DNA from: Dinghuibacter silviterrae
GTDB taxonomy: Bacteria; Bacteroidota; Bacteroidia; Chitinophagales; Chitinophagaceae
Assembly (NCBI RefSeq): GCF_004366355.1
Contig: NZ_SODV01000001.1
Location: forward strand, 2,232,001-2,296,000
Reading direction: 5' to 3'
Length of the DNA stretch: 64,000 bases
Below are positions 16,151-24,093 of the stretch, piece after piece; positions within the stretch are counted from its first letter, which is position 1; each line of letters starts with the position of its first letter. The notes below the pieces were generated by a model, which was not told where the DNA came from, made no database searches, and saw only the letters and a list, made by a program, of their open reading frames with translations. The position numbers and the translations under genes are program-made.

Positions 16151-17440
16151 ATGAACAAACCGCTCGATCGTTTAAACATATTCTCCCTCAAGGGCGTCCA
16201 GATGCGGACCTTTCACATCACCTGGCTGATGTTCTTTGTCTGCTTTTTTGGATGGTTCGGCCTGGCACCCCTGATGCCGACCATCCGCGTCGACCTGGGG
16301 CTGACCAAGGCGCAGGTCGGGAACATCATCATCGCTTCGGTGGCAGCGACCGTCCTGGCGCGTCTGGTTGTCGGCAAGCTGTGCGATACCTGGGGGCCGC
16401 GCAAGACGGCGGTACGTCTTCTGCTTGCCGGATCGGTACCGGTGTTCCTTGTAGGGCTCGCTCATGATTATACATCGTTCCTGCTTTTCCGTCTTTGCAT
16501 CGGCGTCATCGGCGCGTCTTTCGTCATCACCCAGTTTCATACCTCGATGATGTTTGCGCCCGCCATCAAAGGCACGGCCAATGCGGTCACCGGAGGATGG
16601 GGGAACCTCGGCGGGGGGGTCACCAATATGGTGATGCCGCTGGTGTTTTCCGCCATCGTCGGCATGGGTTTTACGCCCCACGCGGCGTGGCGGTACGCCA
16701 TGATCCTGCCGGGGGTAATGATGCTCGGGATTGCATTCTTGTATTATAAGTATACGACCGATACGCCTGAGGGCAATTTTTCTGAGCGCCTCCAGAAGCC
16801 GCCTACCGATTGGACGGTCCTCGCGGATCCCCGCATCTGGGTGCTGATGCTTGCCTATGCGATGTGTTTCGGCATGGAGCTCACGTTTGACAACGTGGCC
16901 TCGCTGCACTTCGTGGATACCTTTCACCTCACCCAGGCCGCGGCCGGTTTTTGGGCGGGTGTCTTTGGGTTTATGAACCTTTTTGCCCGGGCACTCGGCG
17001 GCATCTTTTCTGACAAGGCGGGCAAACGGTGGGGAATGAAAGGCAAAGGATATTTCCTGGCCGGAGCGCTCCTCCTGGAAGGGACCGGTCTCATCCTGTT
17101 CTCGATGGCAGGTTCGCTGGCCATGGCCATCGGGTTGATGCTGTTTTTTGCCCTTTTCCTGAAAATGGCCAACGGGGGCACCTTTGGCATCGTCCCCTTC
17201 GTCAATACCAAGAACGTCGGGCTGGTCAGCGGGATCGTCGGTGCCGGGGGTAACCTCGGGGGTGTATTGTTCGGCTTTTTGTTTAAATCGTCTTCGCTCA
17301 CGTATGCGCAGGCCTTCCGGTGGATCGGGTTGACCATCCTCGCGGTGAGTGCCATCGTCGCGTTGACGCGCTTTGCCGTAAAAGCGAAGCGTACCCCTTC
17401 TCCGTCGCTGGTATTCGCGGAGGAGGAAGTATTTATATGA
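16151..17440 (+). CDS. narK: Nitrate/nitrite transporter, NarK/NasA type
   Basis: A 429-residue MFS protein of the nitrate/nitrite porter family with about 12 membrane segments. Both nitrate signature motifs are visible: GWGNLGGGVTNMVMP in the first half and GAGGNLGGVLFG in the second. ATG 16151 is chosen, 4 bases after the porin stop; an in-frame extension upstream runs through the porin gene and is not credible. The stop overlaps the nitrate reductase start as ATGA, so the two are coupled. It would import nitrate across the inner membrane. Confidence 0.92.
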   Translation: MNKPLDRLNIFSLKGVQMRTFHITWLMFFVCFFGWFGLAPLMPTIRVDLGLTKAQVGNIIIASVAATVLARLVVGKLCDTWGPRKTAVRLLLAGSVPVFLVGLAHDYTSFLLFRLCIGVIGASFVITQFHTSMMFAPAIKGTANAVTGGWGNLGGGVTNMVMPLVFSAIVGMGFTPHAAWRYAMILPGVMMLGIAFLYYKYTTDTPEGNFSERLQKPPTDWTVLADPRIWVLMLAYAMCFGMELTFDNVASLHFVDTFHLTQAAAGFWAGVFGFMNLFARALGGIFSDKAGKRWGMKGKGYFLAGALLLEGTGLILFSMAGSLAMAIGLMLFFALFLKMANGGTFGIVPFVNTKNVGLVSGIVGAGGNLGGVLFGFLFKSSSLTYAQAFRWIGLTILAVSAIVALTRFAVKAKRTPSPSLVFAEEEVFI

Positions 17441-20400
17441 CAACTGACGTATATAAAACGACGTGCTGCTATTGTGGTGTGGGCTGCGGGGTCATCGTGC
17501 GGAAGGACAAGCAGGGCGCACTCACAGCGGAAGGGGATCCGGATCACCCGGTGAACCGGGGACAGTTGTGCAGCAAGGGAATGAACCTGCACCATACGGT
17601 CAACGACCGTTCGGACCGTCTGTTGTACCCGCAGATGCGCTACAACAAGCAGTCCCCCATGCAGAGGGTAAGCTGGGATGCGGCGTTGGAAAGGACTGCG
17701 GCAGTGTTTCGCACGTTTATCGACAAATACGGCCCGGACAGCGTAGCCATTTACGCGTCCGGGCAGTGTTTGACGGAAGAATATTATACGCTCAACAAGC
17801 TGATGAAGGGGTTTATCGGAAGCAACAACATCGATACCAACTCCCGTCTTTGCATGAGCAGCGCCGTCGTGGCCTATAAAATGGCCCTGGGGGAGGATTC
17901 CGTACCAGGCTGTTATGAGGACGTCGACACCGCGGATTGTATTTATGTGGATGGCGCCAACCCCGCCTGGTGTCATCCCATCCTTTGGAGGAGGGTGGAG
18001 GCCGCAAAAGCCGCCAACCCCGACCTGGTCCTGATCGTGGCCGATCCCCGGCGGACGGACACGGCCACCACGGCGGACATACACCTCCAGCTCCGGCCGG
18101 GGACCGACATCGCCCTCAACAACGCCATCGCCCGGGTGTTGATCGAAAACGGCGACATCGACATCGATTTTATCCACGACCATACCGAGGGATTCGAGAC
18201 CTACCGGGCCCGCGTTTTCCAACGGACCGTAGCCGAGGCGGCCGCGATCTGCGGCGTGTCCGTGGAAGACATCCGGCGCACCGCCCGCTCGATCGCGGCT
18301 TCCAAGGGTTTTATCACGATGTGGACGATGGGGTTGAACCAAAGCGTGGCCGGGGTCCACAAAAACCTCAGCCTGATCAGCCTCAACCTGATCACGGGGC
18401 ACATCGGCAAACCGGGGTCCGGTCCCTTTTCCCTAACCGGCCAACCCAACGCCATGGGCGGCCGTGAGGTCGGCGGGCTGGCGACTTTGTTGGCGGCACA
18501 CCGCGACTTGAAAAACCCTGCCCACCGCTTGGAGGTGCAAACCTATTGGGGGAGCGGACCCATATCGGCAACGCCCGGTCTGACGGCGCCCGAGATGTTC
18601 GCCGCCTTGGAAAGCGGCCGGTTGAAAGCCGTCTGGATCATCGGCACCAACCCGCTCGTCAGCCTGCCCGATGTGCGTGCCGCGGAACGTGGTTTGTCCA
18701 AAGCCCGCTTTGTTGTCGTCCAGGAGGTCAGCCGCAAACCCGAGACGCTGGCTTATGCGGATGTGGTGCTGCCCGCCGCCGCCTGGGCGGAAAAAGAGGG
18801 GACCATGACCAACAGCGAACGCCGCATCAGCCGTTTGCACAAGGTTACCGATGCGCCCGGCGAGGCCCTGGCCGATTGGGAAATCATCTGCCGGCTGGCG
18901 ACGGCGATGGGGTTTCCGGGGTTTTCTTACAAAAGTCCTTCGGAAATATATGATGAGCACGCGGGGTTGACGAAAGGGACGAACATTGATGTGAGCGGGG
19001 TGAACTACGCGTTGCTCGGATCCGGCGGCACGGTGCAGTGGCCGCTGCCTGCCGCCGGCGCCTCGGCGGCGTCGCCGGCAGGCCCGGGGGGCCCTTCGAC
19101 GGCCGCCCTGACGCCCCGCGGCGCGGCCTTCGGCCCCGCGGGCACTCCCCGGCTCTTCACCGACCGCCACTTCTACACCCCGAGCGGTCGCGCCCGCTTT
19201 CACGACCTCCCCGACGACGCGCGGGGCGAGACCACCGACGGCGACTATCCTTTTATTCTGACCACCGGCCGGATCCGCGACCAGTGGCATACGATGAGCA
19301 AGACGGGTAAGGTCCGCAAGCTGAACCAGCATATTCCGCGCTCCTTTGTCGAGATGCATCCCGACGACGCCCGGCGGCTGGGCGTTGCGGAAGACGACCT
19401 GATCTGCGTGTCGTCCCGCCGGGGCGAAGTCGTGGTCAGGGCACGCGTAACAGACTCGATCCGGAGGGGTGTACTTTTCCTACCCATGCACTGGGGTAAG
19501 ATCCTTCAAAGCGACCTGAACCGGGCCAACAATGTGACCAAAAACGTGGTCGATCCCCTGAGCGGTGAGCCCGATTTCAAATATTGCGCGGTCGCCGCGG
19601 AGAAGTATGTCAAACCCTTCCAGCGGATCGTGATCGTGGGGGCGGGGACCGGAGCCTTTGCCTTTATTCGCGCCCACCGGGAGCGGTACCCCCACGACGA
19701 GATCACGGTCTTTAGCAAGGAGATCAATCCTTTTTATAACCGCATCCTTCTTCCCGGCTATGTAAGTGGAGAGCACGACTGGGAAAGCATGCAAAACCTC
19801 CGGGAGGGAGACGAACAACACTTTACCCTCCACCGGGGGGTGGCGGTCACGGCCATCGACCGGGCGGGCAAATACGTGGTCGATTCCCGTGGTGAAAGGA
19901 CTCCTTATGACATCCTCCTCTTAGCCACCGGGAGCCGCGCCACCTGGCCAAAACAGGTGCCCTCCCTGGAGGGTTTATTTACCCTGCGGACCCGGGAAGA
20001 CGGGGACCGCTTCCGGAGTATGCTTTTCCCCGGGGCCAGGGCGGTGATTGCGGGCGGCGGGCTGATCGGTCTCGAAATGGCCGCGTCCCTGAGGGAAATG
20101 GGGGTGCACGTCACCATCGTCCACCGCTCCGCCCGTTTTATGGAGCGCCAGCTTGATCCGCTGGCCAGCCAGCTCCTCCACGGGCAGATCACCGACATGG
20201 GGTGCGACACCTTTTACAACGACGAGGTCCAGCTGTTCTACGGGGACAAGGCGGTCACCGGCATCCGGCTCAAAAGCGGCCGCTATCTCGACTGTGACGC
20301 CGTTATGTTCGGGATCGGCACGACCCCCAACATCGAGCTGGCGCGCGAGTGCGGGCTCCCCTGCCAGCGCGGCGTCGTCGTCAACGAACGCATGCAGACG

Positions 20401-20994
20401 GCCGACCCCTCCATCTTCGCCATCGGGGAGATCGCCGAGTGCAAGGGGATGATGTTTGGCATCGCCGCCGCCGCAGAAGAACAGGCCGGCATCCTGGCGC
20501 GCTGGCTCGAAGGGGACGTCGCCGCCGCCTATAACGGGACGCTCGCGATGAACATCCTCAAGATCCAGGGTTTCGACCTTTGCAGCCTTGGGTTGACAAC
20601 CTGTCCGGACGATCCCGCGTACGAGGAAATTGTCTTTATCGACAAGGCCAAACGCTACTATAAAAAATGTATCGTCCACCAGGACCGCCTCGTGGGCGCC
20701 ATCCTGATCGGCGACAAACAGGAACTACAGGAGTTCCGCGAGATGATCGCGGGCGAACTGGAGTTGAGCGAAAAACGCCTCCAGCTCCTGAGGAGCGGCA
20801 AAAAAGCCGAACCCGTCCTTGGCAAGCTTGTGTGCAGTTGTCAGGGCGTCGGCGCCGGAAACATCCGGGCCGCGGCCGAAAAAGGCTCCTGCACCGTAAA
20901 GGACATCGGTATCGCCACCGGGGCCGGCACCGGTTGCGGTTCCTGTAAACCGGAAATACAACGCATCCTGGAAAGCCTGGCCGTTCCGTTATGA
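17437..20994 (+). CDS. Fused assimilatory nitrate reductase (molybdopterin catalytic part + FAD/NAD reductase + BFD domain)
   Basis: A single 1185-residue polypeptide. Residues 1-700 are a molybdopterin oxidoreductase: [4Fe-4S] ligands C10, C13, C17, C45; probable Mo ligand Cys139 in RLCMSS; dinucleotide-binding domain about 580-700. Residues about 730-1080 are an FAD/NAD(P)H oxidoreductase (VIVGAGTGAFAFIRA; VIAGGGLIGLEMAASL near 870). Residues about 1130-1183 are a BFD-like [2Fe-2S] domain (CSCQGVG; GTGCGSC). In Bacillus the electron-transfer and catalytic parts (NasB, NasC) are separate proteins; here one chain would carry electrons from NAD(P)H to nitrate. Residues 536-571 are an Ala/Gly/Pro-rich insertion. 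Coupled by ATGA to narK before and to the next gene after. Confidence 0.9.
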   Translation: MTTDVYKTTCCYCGVGCGVIVRKDKQGALTAEGDPDHPVNRGQLCSKGMNLHHTVNDRSDRLLYPQMRYNKQSPMQRVSWDAALERTAAVFRTFIDKYGPDSVAIYASGQCLTEEYYTLNKLMKGFIGSNNIDTNSRLCMSSAVVAYKMALGEDSVPGCYEDVDTADCIYVDGANPAWCHPILWRRVEAAKAANPDLVLIVADPRRTDTATTADIHLQLRPGTDIALNNAIARVLIENGDIDIDFIHDHTEGFETYRARVFQRTVAEAAAICGVSVEDIRRTARSIAASKGFITMWTMGLNQSVAGVHKNLSLISLNLITGHIGKPGSGPFSLTGQPNAMGGREVGGLATLLAAHRDLKNPAHRLEVQTYWGSGPISATPGLTAPEMFAALESGRLKAVWIIGTNPLVSLPDVRAAERGLSKARFVVVQEVSRKPETLAYADVVLPAAAWAEKEGTMTNSERRISRLHKVTDAPGEALADWEIICRLATAMGFPGFSYKSPSEIYDEHAGLTKGTNIDVSGVNYALLGSGGTVQWPLPAAGASAASPAGPGGPSTAALTPRGAAFGPAGTPRLFTDRHFYTPSGRARFHDLPDDARGETTDGDYPFILTTGRIRDQWHTMSKTGKVRKLNQHIPRSFVEMHPDDARRLGVAEDDLICVSSRRGEVVVRARVTDSIRRGVLFLPMHWGKILQSDLNRANNVTKNVVDPLSGEPDFKYCAVAAEKYVKPFQRIVIVGAGTGAFAFIRAHRERYPHDEITVFSKEINPFYNRILLPGYVSGEHDWESMQNLREGDEQHFTLHRGVAVTAIDRAGKYVVDSRGERTPYDILLLATGSRATWPKQVPSLEGLFTLRTREDGDRFRSMLFPGARAVIAGGGLIGLEMAASLREMGVHVTIVHRSARFMERQLDPLASQLLHGQITDMGCDTFYNDEVQLFYGDKAVTGIRLKSGRYLDCDAVMFGIGTTPNIELARECGLPCQRGVVVNERMQTADPSIFAIGEIAECKGMMFGIAAAAEEQAGILARWLEGDVAAAYNGTLAMNILKIQGFDLCSLGLTTCPDDPAYEEIVFIDKAKRYYKKCIVHQDRLVGAILIGDKQELQEFREMIAGELELSEKRLQLLRSGKKAEPVLGKLVCSCQGVGAGNIRAAAEKGSCTVKDIGIATGAGTGCGSCKPEIQRILESLAVPL

Positions 20995-22379
20995 TCCGCA
21001 GGCAACATATCGTCAAGGTGAACCTCCCCGGAGGCGTGGTGCCCGCGGGGCTTCTGCTGGCGATCGCGGAGGCCGCGGGGGCGGGTGGCGAAGCCCGTTT
21101 CGGGAGCCGTCAACAGCTCTTCCTGGAGGTCCGGCCCGAACGCCTGGATTCTTTGACGCGCAGCCTCACCGAAGCCGGCGCTTTTTTCGAGGTCGACGCC
21201 GACGAGTACCCCAACATCATGAGCTCCTATGTGTCGGAAAACATCCTCCACAGCGCCGGCTGGACCCGCGAGAGCGTCTACAAGGACATCCTTGACGCCT
21301 TCGATGCTCCGCCCCGGGTGAAGGTCAATATCTGCGACCCCGGCCAAAACCTCGTCCCCATCCATACCGGCCACCTCAATTTCGTGGCGTCCACGGTGGG
21401 CAACTACTGGCACCTGCTGGTGCGCTACCCCGGCACCGAGCGCGTGTGGGAGTGGCCGTCCCTCGTGTATTCGGGGAATATCGCGCGGTTGTGCAAGGTG
21501 CTCGAAGAGGCATTGCCGGGCAGCGCCGACCTGGAAGCGCGCTACGCCACCATCATGGAATCCGAGCAATGGCTCCCCCAACCGGCGCCCGATCCCCTGG
21601 CGGTGCCCGAATTCGCGCTGCCGTATTACGAAGGCTTCAACCGGTATGCCCAGGGGCTATGGCTGGGCGTGTACCGCCGGGACGAACGCTTTCCGCTTTC
21701 GTTCCTCCGGGACGCCTGTCAGCTTGCCTTAGGTACCAAGGTCGCCCAGTTTTTTGTCACCCCCTGGAAGTCCCTCGTCATAAAAGGCATCGCCCCCCGC
21801 GACCGGAAGGGCTGGGACATCCTGCTGGGGCGCTACCTCATCAATGTCCGGCACGCCCTTAACGAGCTTTGCTGGCAGTCCGAGGACCTTTCCGAGGAAG
21901 GGCTGACCCTCAAAAATTTCCTGGTCCGCCAGTTCGATAAGGAAGACGTGCGGACCTGGGGGCTTTGTTTTGCCGTACAGGTCCAGCAGGGGAGCGCTCC
22001 TTTTGCCTCCATCCTGGTCCGCAAAAGACCCAATACCAGCGCCAACCAGCGGAAGGCGCTGGACCGCTACGACATCCTCTATGCCCGCGACTTCAACCCC
22101 CACGAAAGGGAGTACGTCCTCTTCCGGAAAGAAATCGAAAAGGAACACCTGACGCCCTACCTGGTCTCGCTGTGCAAATACTATTATGAGCTCAGGAGTG
22201 GGGAGGGAGATATTGCCCATCATGTCTACGGCGAGCGTCGCGTCGACACGGTGGAGGTCGAAATGGTGTACCAGTGCAAACACTGCCTGACCATCACCGA
22301 ACCGGAGGGGACATGCCCCGTTTGCGAAGCGGACGCGACGGATTTTGTCCGGGTCCCCAAGCCCATGCCTGTTGGATAA
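20991..22379 (+). CDS. Nitrite/sulfite-reductase-like protein with C-terminal rubredoxin-type knuckle
   Basis: A 462-residue protein. The N-terminal part resembles the ferredoxin-like half domain and repeats of nitrite/sulfite reductases, but the siroheme/[4Fe-4S] cysteine pattern (Cx5C plus Cx3C) is absent. The C-terminus has C429-x2-C432-x9-C442-x2-C445, a rubredoxin or zinc-ribbon knuckle much shorter than a normal rubredoxin loop. It is coupled by ATGA to the nitrate reductase, so an electron-transfer or assembly role in nitrate reduction is plausible; catalysis of nitrite reduction by itself is unlikely. Function is inferred. Confidence 0.7.
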   Translation: MIRRQHIVKVNLPGGVVPAGLLLAIAEAAGAGGEARFGSRQQLFLEVRPERLDSLTRSLTEAGAFFEVDADEYPNIMSSYVSENILHSAGWTRESVYKDILDAFDAPPRVKVNICDPGQNLVPIHTGHLNFVASTVGNYWHLLVRYPGTERVWEWPSLVYSGNIARLCKVLEEALPGSADLEARYATIMESEQWLPQPAPDPLAVPEFALPYYEGFNRYAQGLWLGVYRRDERFPLSFLRDACQLALGTKVAQFFVTPWKSLVIKGIAPRDRKGWDILLGRYLINVRHALNELCWQSEDLSEEGLTLKNFLVRQFDKEDVRTWGLCFAVQVQQGSAPFASILVRKRPNTSANQRKALDRYDILYARDFNPHEREYVLFRKEIEKEHLTPYLVSLCKYYYELRSGEGDIAHHVYGERRVDTVEVEMVYQCKHCLTITEPEGTCPVCEADATDFVRVPKPMPVG

Positions 22380-22382
22380 TGC

Positions 22383-22390
22383 GTACTTTG
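22383..22390 (+). promoter_or_regulatory. Possible -7 box 5 bases before the SelW-like start
   Basis: GTACTTTG resembles TAnnTTTG with one spacer base fewer and is followed after 5 bases by ATG 22396. The same arrangement, GTACTTTG-N5-ATG, occurs before the response regulator at 45438. It could start a leaderless transcript inside the nitrate operon. Confidence 0.3.
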
Positions 22391-22395
22391 TATCC

Positions 22396-22674
22396 ATGAA
22401 ACCGACCATTACCATCGTTTACTGCCCGCGCTGCGGGTGGTTGCTCCGGGCCGCCTACATGGCCCAGGAGCTGTTGACGACCTTTAATGACGACCTGGAT
22501 GGCGTTTTGCTCCGGCCCAGCGAAACCGGGGGACAGTACACGATCTTTATCGACGGGCAGGTAATGTACGACCGCAAGGAGCACGGGCACTTCCCGGAGA
22601 TCAAGGAACTCAAACGGATGGTCCGGGACCGTGTCCACCCGGGCATGTCCCTGGGGCACGTCGATGAGCACTGA
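22396..22674 (+). CDS. SelW/SelT/Rdx-family thioredoxin-fold protein
   Basis: A 92-residue protein with CPRCGW near the N-terminus (residues about 9-14), the CxxC redox motif of the Rdx (SelW) family with cysteine in place of selenocysteine, followed by the typical amphipathic helix and the short beta strand around GGQYTIFIDGQ. Family members are small cytoplasmic redox proteins. ATG 22396 follows the previous stop by 16 bases; a longer frame has no conserved residues. It overlaps mobA by 11 bases. Its part in nitrate assimilation is unknown; maintaining a thiol or cofactor state is one possibility. Confidence 0.8.
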   Translation: MKPTITIVYCPRCGWLLRAAYMAQELLTTFNDDLDGVLLRPSETGGQYTIFIDGQVMYDRKEHGHFPEIKELKRMVRDRVHPGMSLGHVDEH

Positions 22675-23287
22675 GCTGACGGGCATCGTCCTTTGCGGAG
22701 GGGAGAGCCGGCGCATGGGCGCCGATAAGGGATTGCTGCCCTGGGCGCCGCCCGGCGCCGCGGCCCCCGCGCCAGGCGCGCCGCCGGCGGCGCCCGCGAG
22801 GCCCACCGCCGCGGACACGCCGCCCACTGCCGCCGCGCCGCCGCTCACCTGGGCCGGCCGCGCCGTCGCGCTCATAGAACGCCAGGGCCTCCCCTGGCTC
22901 ATCTCCGTCCGCTCCGCGCAGGTGGACACTTACGAGAAGCTTTTCGGCGACCGCCTGGTACTGGATGACGGCGAAGCGCCGGGCCCGCTGGGCGGGCTGC
23001 TAAGCGCTTACCACGCCTGCCCGGGCACGGACCTCCTGCTGTTGGCTTGCGATATGACAGCAATAGACGAGGCAATCTTAGACGAACTGCTGAAAGCATA
23101 CAAGAACATACCGGACGAAGACTTTTTCGTGTACCAAACCGATGGTTTTGCGGAACCCTTCCCGGGGATATACCGGGCGCGGGCGATAAAGCCCGTGGAA
23201 AGCCTGCAGTTATTGCTGCGCGGAGGCCGCACGCACTTCCTGCCGGTGACACGGCCCGAGGCGTTTATCAACCGGAACACGCCGTGA
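22664..23287 (+). CDS. mobA: Molybdenum cofactor guanylyltransferase
   Basis: A 207-residue nucleotidyltransferase that attaches GMP to molybdopterin. The N-terminal LCGGESRRMGADKGLL (10-25) is the MobA signature and DMTAIDE (about 125-131) is the metal-binding region. It is the last gene of the nitrate run and would act on the cofactor used by the reductase upstream. Residues 28-61 (DNA 22745-22846) are an Ala/Pro-rich insertion in the loop after the signature. The start overlaps the end of the SelW-like gene. Confidence 0.88.
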   Translation: MSTELTGIVLCGGESRRMGADKGLLPWAPPGAAAPAPGAPPAAPARPTAADTPPTAAAPPLTWAGRAVALIERQGLPWLISVRSAQVDTYEKLFGDRLVLDDGEAPGPLGGLLSAYHACPGTDLLLLACDMTAIDEAILDELLKAYKNIPDEDFFVYQTDGFAEPFPGIYRARAIKPVESLQLLLRGGRTHFLPVTRPEAFINRNTP

Positions 23288-23339
23288 GGCGGGCACCCGG
23301 CGGCGGGTGTGTCCCGACGCGGGCGGCGCGCGCAAAAGC

Positions 23340-24083
23340 TTACAGCATAATCCGCATCACCATCGGCTTCGCCCAATCCCCCCAATCCTTAAAAGAGTCC
23401 CGAAGGGTGGACAGCATCTCCGTGTAGCCCATCTTTTGCCCCTTCTTTGGCGGCTGCATCGGCTGTTTGGGTTCGCCCAGGACAACCTTGGTGGCGTACC
23501 AACTGGTGTGGAGCTTGGGGATGACCATGCCGAGGATCATGCCGGGGAGGTCGCCGAAGGACTCGGGCCCGGCAGGGGAGAGGATTTCGTCGGTGTAGAA
23601 TACGACAACAAATACGCTGTCCATGATAACGGTGGTGGCGCGGTGGCATTCAAAACCGGCGATGACGCGGGTGTCCGCGGTGATCCTCCAGTGGAGGGTG
23701 CGGAGGGAGTCGGAAAGCAGGAGGGTGGAGCCCCACATTTGTTTCTGGCTGACCTGCCGGCGCGTGTCGCGGTCGGCGTAGACGATGTTGGTAGACCCCG
23801 GGGCATCCCACATACGGACGTTGTCGGGGTTTTCCCGGCCTGGTTCGAACAGCGAATGGTTGCCGGAGAAATAAAGGTTGAACCAGGTGATCTTGTTCTC
23901 CGGCATGTTCTTGCGGATTTCGTCGGCGAAGTCGCCATCCCCGGTAAACTCGTTGCGGAGGTTTTCCTTCCGCTCGTATTCGATCGTTCCGGCCTGGATA
24001 AAACGGACGGTGCCGCTGCTGTCCTGGGCAAAAACGGGCAGGGAGAAAACGAGCAAGGCTATGGTCAGAAAGTGGCGCATCAT
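23340..24083 (-). CDS. GLPGLI family protein
   Basis: A 247-residue exported protein with a signal peptide (MMRHFLTIALLVFSLPVFAQ) and the family signature around GDLPGMILGM (about residues 188-197). ATG 24083 is chosen because the signal peptide starts there. GLPGLI proteins are Bacteroidota-specific, of unknown function, and often encoded next to TonB-receptor-like barrels, as here: the receptor gene ends 10 bases upstream, so they form one transcript. Confidence 0.85.
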   Translation of the reverse strand: MMRHFLTIALLVFSLPVFAQDSSGTVRFIQAGTIEYERKENLRNEFTGDGDFADEIRKNMPENKITWFNLYFSGNHSLFEPGRENPDNVRMWDAPGSTNIVYADRDTRRQVSQKQMWGSTLLLSDSLRTLHWRITADTRVIAGFECHRATTVIMDSVFVVVFYTDEILSPAGPESFGDLPGMILGMVIPKLHTSWYATKVVLGEPKQPMQPPKKGQKMGYTEMLSTLRDSFKDWGDWAKPMVMRIML

Positions 24084-24093
24084 TAAAAGTTTT

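Noticed and set aside
16172-17443. 423-residue minus-strand ORF antisense to narK
   Set aside because: Highly charged composition without motifs; narK on the plus strand has both nitrate signatures.
23288-23339. Hairpin CACCCG-GCGG-CGGGTG between mobA and the GLPGLI gene as a terminator
   Set aside because: The stem at 23294-23309 is followed by no T-run on either strand; it may still slow convergent transcription.
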